A stretch of 9,477 nt of DNA from Bacteroidota bacterium (GTDB lineage: Bacteria; Bacteroidota; Bacteroidia; J057), in the NCBI GenBank assembly GCA_003696875.1, contig RFHL01000441.1, positions 1 through 9,477 of the forward strand, in the 5' to 3' direction. The first letter of the stretch is position 1, and each line of letters opens with the position of its first letter. The translations under genes and the position numbers were made by a program. Shown one piece after another: positions 6,310-9,477 of this stretch. Under the pieces are notes generated by a model that worked only from the letters and a program-made list of their open reading frames with translations, did not search any database and was not told the DNA's origin.

Positions 6310-6340
6310 CTTGGGGCCCCTACCCCAGGGGCGCCCCAAG
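6310..6340 (-). promoter_or_regulatory. Stable GC-rich hairpin directly upstream of the tgt start codon
   Basis: CTTGGGG (6310-6316) pairs with CCCCAAG (6334-6340) and, past a 2-nt bulge, CCCC (6317-6320) pairs with GGGG (6328-6331), leaving a 7-nt loop. In the tgt mRNA this 11-bp structure ends 7 nt before the AUG, covering the usual ribosome-binding zone. It lacks a T run and is not placed as a terminator. It may limit translation or act as a regulatory switch; it does not resemble the preQ1-I consensus as I know it. A poor promoter-like box TGTCTTTG (6384-6377, minus strand) lies upstream, so the hairpin would probably be transcribed. Confidence 0.45.
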
Positions 6341-6416
6341 ATAGCCTTTCTTTTCTTAAAGGTCTGTGATTGCTGGCAAAGACATATTAACAGTGTTAGA
6401 TTATTTTTCATTCAAT

Positions 6417-6478
6417 AAAAAATGGGCATACATAAAGGCGCCTGTCCCGGGTCAACCTCGAAACAGGCGCCTCTGCCC
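6417..6478 (-). terminator. Intrinsic terminator of the T9SS propeller gene
   Basis: On the minus strand GGGCA (6478-6474) pairs with TGCCC (6428-6424). Inside this, AGGCGCCTGT (6472-6463) pairs with ACAGGCGCCT (6445-6436), all ten bases matching, with a 17-nt loop. The structure is followed by A and then six Ts (6422-6417). It begins 21 bp after the stop codon. Confidence 0.9.
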
Positions 6479-6499
6479 AAACTAACATGGTCTGTCGAT

Positions 6500-9477
6500 C
6501 TACTCTTTCCAGATCCGCTCTACCTGCTGCTGCCCTGGGCTGATGATCTCCAGCAGATAGAGCCCCCGAGCCAGACCAGCCAGCGGGAGGCCAATCTCAC
6601 CCGCGGCCGGAACTTCCATGCTGCGCTGCCACACCCGCTTGCCGCTGGTGTGATACAGACGAAGGAGCAGTGAACTCCCCGGCTCCAGGAAGCCGGTGGT
6701 GAGCGTCAGCCGATCCCGCACAGGATTGGGAAAAGCCCGGATCGCCAACTCCCGCTCGGGTTCCGGCAGAGCGGGCTCGCTTTCTACCTCGGCCTCCAGC
6801 ACCACAAAGTCGTCGTAGACGGTAAAGCCGTCTACCTGGGCACCGTCATTGGCCCAATAGGATGCCCCATACACAAAGCGGAAACGCACATCGCTGTTGC
6901 CCTGTAAGGCATCAATTTCATAGGTGGGGTTAAAGACAGAAAATGAACTCTTGTACCAACCCGGCCGGTTATCCAGTCCTTGTATACTCGTATTGGTATA
7001 CCAATTTGAAGCGAGGGGATCTCCTACTGCTCCCAAAACATCCCAGCTTTGTCCTCCATCAATAGAGTACTCCAGATTCATCCCTGAGTAGGAACCCGCA
7101 GCCATACGGTAGGAAAATTCCAGCGTATAGTTTCCCGATCCGGTGGTAAGATCGAAGGGTGGAGACTCCAGGGCGTAACGCTCGGTCCAGCCGTGGTTAT
7201 CATCCAGGTCAGTCGCCCAACTTCCGGCCCCCTCTACGGTTGCGGCTGAATTCCCTGCGTTGAAATTGCTGCTACTGGACTGCCCCCATTCCCAGCTTTT
7301 GTCGCCATCGCTCAGGCTATAGGCATAAAAGCCATTGTCATGGGTGTTGAAGTCAGCGAGATAAGGCAGATCAGGCTCATCCAGAATGGCCAGGTAGCTG
7401 ACCTTGGTCTCGGCATCGGCGCCTCCGTTGATGGTGAGGGTGACGGTGTAGGTGCCGGGATTAGCGTAGGTATGGGTGGGGTTCTGGGCCGTGCTGAAAC
7501 CGGCGTCCCCAAAATCCCAGTTCCAGGAGGTAGCCTGGTATGAGCGGTCATGGAACTGTAAGCTCCGGTTGGCAAACCAGCGCGTCCGCTCGGCTTCAAA
7601 CTCGGCCGTCACCGAGGTAAATACCGGGCTGCTATACAGCCCTCGTCCATGGGTAGCGGCCAGAATCAGATTATCCGAAGCCCGATGTTGCAACATATCC
7701 ACCCGCACATTGGCCAGGCCGGTATTGGAGGGCTGCCAGTCGGTCGAGGCGCCATTTAGCAGGGTTGTACTCCATACCCCCAGTTCCGTAGCAATCACTG
7801 CCTGAGTGGCGTCCAGGGGATTGAACAAGGCCCAGCGTACCGGCATATCGGGGAGGTTTCCCTCTACGGCAGTCCAGTTGGTCCCGCCATCGGTGGTCTC
7901 CCAGACGCTCGTCACGCCATAGTTAAAAAAGGTTACCAATAGGTGGGCATCATCGCCTGGCTCTACGGCAATACAGGAAACCGTGCCACTTGCCGGAAAG
8001 CTTCCTCCTGTAATATTGGTACTTGACGGTGAAGAGGCAGCATTGTCGACCCGAACCACGCGTGAGCCATATAACCCAAACCAGACCCGCTCAGGGGTAT
8101 TAGGAGAAGCGGTGACCGCCGATACGGTATATCCTCCAAAATCAGCCACGGAAACATTGGAAAAAGTGGTCCCCGTTTTGGGGTCAGACCACAAGAGATA
8201 GTTTCCACCGCTGCTGCTGGCATACATATAGTTGCCCGTATTATCGTAGTCTGATGGATTGATAAACAGCCCATTACTTCCCACATTCACATTGGTGAAG
8301 GTCTGCCCCCCGTCGGTAGAGCGTCGGAAATTTTGGTAGACATAAGAAGTCCATTGGTACTGGGGCTCGTCCTGATCAATGTGACAAAAAGCTCCGTCGC
8401 CCCCGGTGACCTCCACGGTGTACTCGTTTCCGCCGAGTTCGTCAAATCGGTGACTCCCGTTATCCTGGGCTCCGGCCAGGAAGTGGGCACTACCCGCATC
8501 AGGATGCATGGCACAGCTGTAAAACTGCGCCGTGCTGTAGCCGTGCTCTTTGGTCTGGAAGGTCGGGGTCGAAGTGTCGGCGTTCTCGCTGCGATAGATG
8601 CCGCCATCATTGCCGGCATAAAGGACCGACGAACTGCCAGGCGCAAATCGCAGCACGTGCTGGTCGGCATGCATGTCCTCAATGGCATCACAGTCGGACC
8701 ACTTGGTCACCTGTGTCCAACTCGCCCCCGCGTCGTCGCTCAGAAGGATATCTATGCCACCGATGAAAATCCGGTTGGGATCGTTCGGGTCCACCGCTGC
8801 ACAGAGGTCATACCAGGCTTGTCCCCGGGTGAAATCACTAACGGGGGTTCCGGAGCATTGATCTTCCCAAACCGCCCCGGGCGTAATATCGGTCCAGTTA
8901 GACCCCGCGTCGGTACTCCGCATCACCCGGCCGATGCCCCCTCCCGTTCCCGCAATCAAGACATAGACATAATTGGCGTTGGAGGGAGCCAGGGCGATCT
9001 CCATGCGTGTTTCACCGACTCCTGCAGACAAGATCATGCTCCAGGTGGCCCCGCCATCCGTCGATTTGTACAGATCACCGGAAAAGCCAACTCCGGTAGC
9101 GGCATATACATCCCCATTGGCCGCCACCTGTACATCCCCCGCCCAAAAGGGCGAACCGCCCCAGCCCAGGGTCCTGGTCCAGGTGATGCCGCCATCAACA
9201 GAGCGAATGCCGCCCCCAGAAGTCAGGGTATTGGCGCGGGTGGCAGCGATGATGGCACCCGTACCGCTATGGATGGCGAGCCGGTTCACGTATTGAAAAT
9301 TGAGTTGCCCTGAGGTACTCGCCAACTGTGTCCACGTCGTCCCGCCATCGGTGGTCTTCCAGATGCCATCGCCTCGCACGGCATCAGAATTATAAAATCC
9401 TTGTATCATTACCATATCACAAAAAAAGCTAGCAAGTTTAGGGGAGAGAGGATACACTCGAGATCCTGGTCTTCGAG
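6500..9477 (-). CDS. Secreted Asp-box propeller protein with PKD, jellyroll-like and T9SS sorting domains (5' end open)
   Basis: Large cell-surface or secreted protein; no enzymatic activity can be assigned. Numbered from a GTG at 9457 (985 aa), residues 1 to about 612 form a sialidase/VPS10-like beta-propeller with Asp boxes at 35-42, 86-93, 132-139, 181-188, 240-247, 380-387 and 521-528, ending in the typical ATHGRGLYSS. A PKD domain follows (about 615-692, with WNWDFGD and HTYANPGTYTVTLT). Next is a ConA-like/MAM-like module (about 698-890) holding another Asp-box-like SIDGGQSW, and then a type A T9SS sorting domain (903-985; FPNPVRDRLTL, GLYLLEI). This C-terminus implies export through the Por/T9SS and cleavage or surface attachment. 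No Sec signal peptide is present, and the frame stays open to the window edge with no stop. The family normally has another 100 or more residues before the first box seen here, so the gene is probably cut by the edge. The first 40 codons are AT-rich and not propeller-like, so a frameshift near T7 (9421-9427) is also possible. Confidence 0.88.
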   Translation of the reverse strand, partial: RRPGSRVYPLSPKLASFFCDMVMIQGFYNSDAVRGDGIWKTTDGGTTWTQLASTSGQLNFQYVNRLAIHSGTGAIIAATRANTLTSGGGIRSVDGGITWTRTLGWGGSPFWAGDVQVAANGDVYAATGVGFSGDLYKSTDGGATWSMILSAGVGETRMEIALAPSNANYVYVLIAGTGGGIGRVMRSTDAGSNWTDITPGAVWEDQCSGTPVSDFTRGQAWYDLCAAVDPNDPNRIFIGGIDILLSDDAGASWTQVTKWSDCDAIEDMHADQHVLRFAPGSSSVLYAGNDGGIYRSENADTSTPTFQTKEHGYSTAQFYSCAMHPDAGSAHFLAGAQDNGSHRFDELGGNEYTVEVTGGDGAFCHIDQDEPQYQWTSYVYQNFRRSTDGGQTFTNVNVGSNGLFINPSDYDNTGNYMYASSSGGNYLLWSDPKTGTTFSNVSVADFGGYTVSAVTASPNTPERVWFGLYGSRVVRVDNAASSPSSTNITGGSFPASGTVSCIAVEPGDDAHLLVTFFNYGVTSVWETTDGGTNWTAVEGNLPDMPVRWALFNPLDATQAVIATELGVWSTTLLNGASTDWQPSNTGLANVRVDMLQHRASDNLILAATHGRGLYSSPVFTSVTAEFEAERTRWFANRSLQFHDRSYQATSWNWDFGDAGFSTAQNPTHTYANPGTYTVTLTINGGADAETKVSYLAILDEPDLPYLADFNTHDNGFYAYSLSDGDKSWEWGQSSSSNFNAGNSAATVEGAGSWATDLDDNHGWTERYALESPPFDLTTGSGNYTLEFSYRMAAGSYSGMNLEYSIDGGQSWDVLGAVGDPLASNWYTNTSIQGLDNRPGWYKSSFSVFNPTYEIDALQGNSDVRFRFVYGASYWANDGAQVDGFTVYDDFVVLEAEVESEPALPEPERELAIRAFPNPVRDRLTLTTGFLEPGSSLLLRLYHTSGKRVWQRSMEVPAAGEIGLPLAGLARGLYLLEIISPGQQQVERIWKE

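Noticed and set aside
6310..6340. Hairpin before tgt as a preQ1 riboswitch
   Set aside because: No A-rich 3' tail or conserved loop typical of preQ1-I is visible, so it is reported only as an unassigned leader hairpin.
8333..9313. Long plus-strand open frame (326 codons) opposite the T9SS gene
   Set aside because: It is antisense to clear propeller repeats with conserved Asp boxes. Its translation shows no recognisable domain and is explained by GC-rich antisense codons.

Overview
The window (about 9.5 kb, GC-rich at roughly 55-60% in most coding stretches) looks like chromosomal DNA of a Bacteroidota member, most likely a Saprospiria/Lewinella-like lineage. The evidence is a large secreted protein with Asp-box propeller repeats, a PKD domain and a C-terminal type IX secretion (T9SS) sorting domain; a queuine/preQ1 tRNA-ribosyltransferase without the usual zinc cysteines; starts without clear Shine-Dalgarno sequences; and a plausible Bacteroidota-type promoter (TTGG, 20 bp, TACCTTCG) in front of ychF. 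Lineage is inferred from protein features, as no rRNA or marker tree was available.

Layout. A bidirectional-looking terminator hairpin lies at the left edge (1-39). Two plus-strand genes follow: a ThiF/MoeB-type E1-like adenylyltransferase fused to a C-terminal rhodanese domain (219-1385), and a CysH-type reductase with the [4Fe-4S] cysteine pattern of APS reductases (1527-2183). The 141-bp gap between them holds three short inverted repeats. A strong terminator (2208-2247) separates this pair from a convergent minus-strand block that reads ychF (4154-3057), then a single-domain rhodanese (3008-2685), then a YbgC-like hotdog thioesterase (2676-2263). Further right, also on the minus strand, are an AceTr-family (SatP/YaaH) acetate transporter with its own terminator (4944-4315), tgt (6302-5172) with a stable hairpin just before its start codon, and the T9SS-exported propeller protein (right edge to 6500) with a strong terminator. 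The 5' end of that last gene is not resolved in the window.

How the genes may work together. The left third is centred on sulfur: an E1-like enzyme with its own rhodanese, a reductase that makes sulfite from an adenylylated sulfate, and a second free rhodanese. The two plus-strand genes plausibly form a sulfur-assimilation/sulfur-transfer unit, although no sulfur-carrier protein (ThiS/MoaD) and no CysD/N/C is present. The rest are housekeeping genes (ychF, tgt), a small transporter and a surface or secreted protein, with no evident joint pathway. I see no mobile element, CRISPR array, tRNA, rRNA or clear defence system. The more unusual points are loss of structural zinc ligands in two unrelated enzymes, a low-GC patch inside one rhodanese domain, and structured leaders in front of cysH and tgt.
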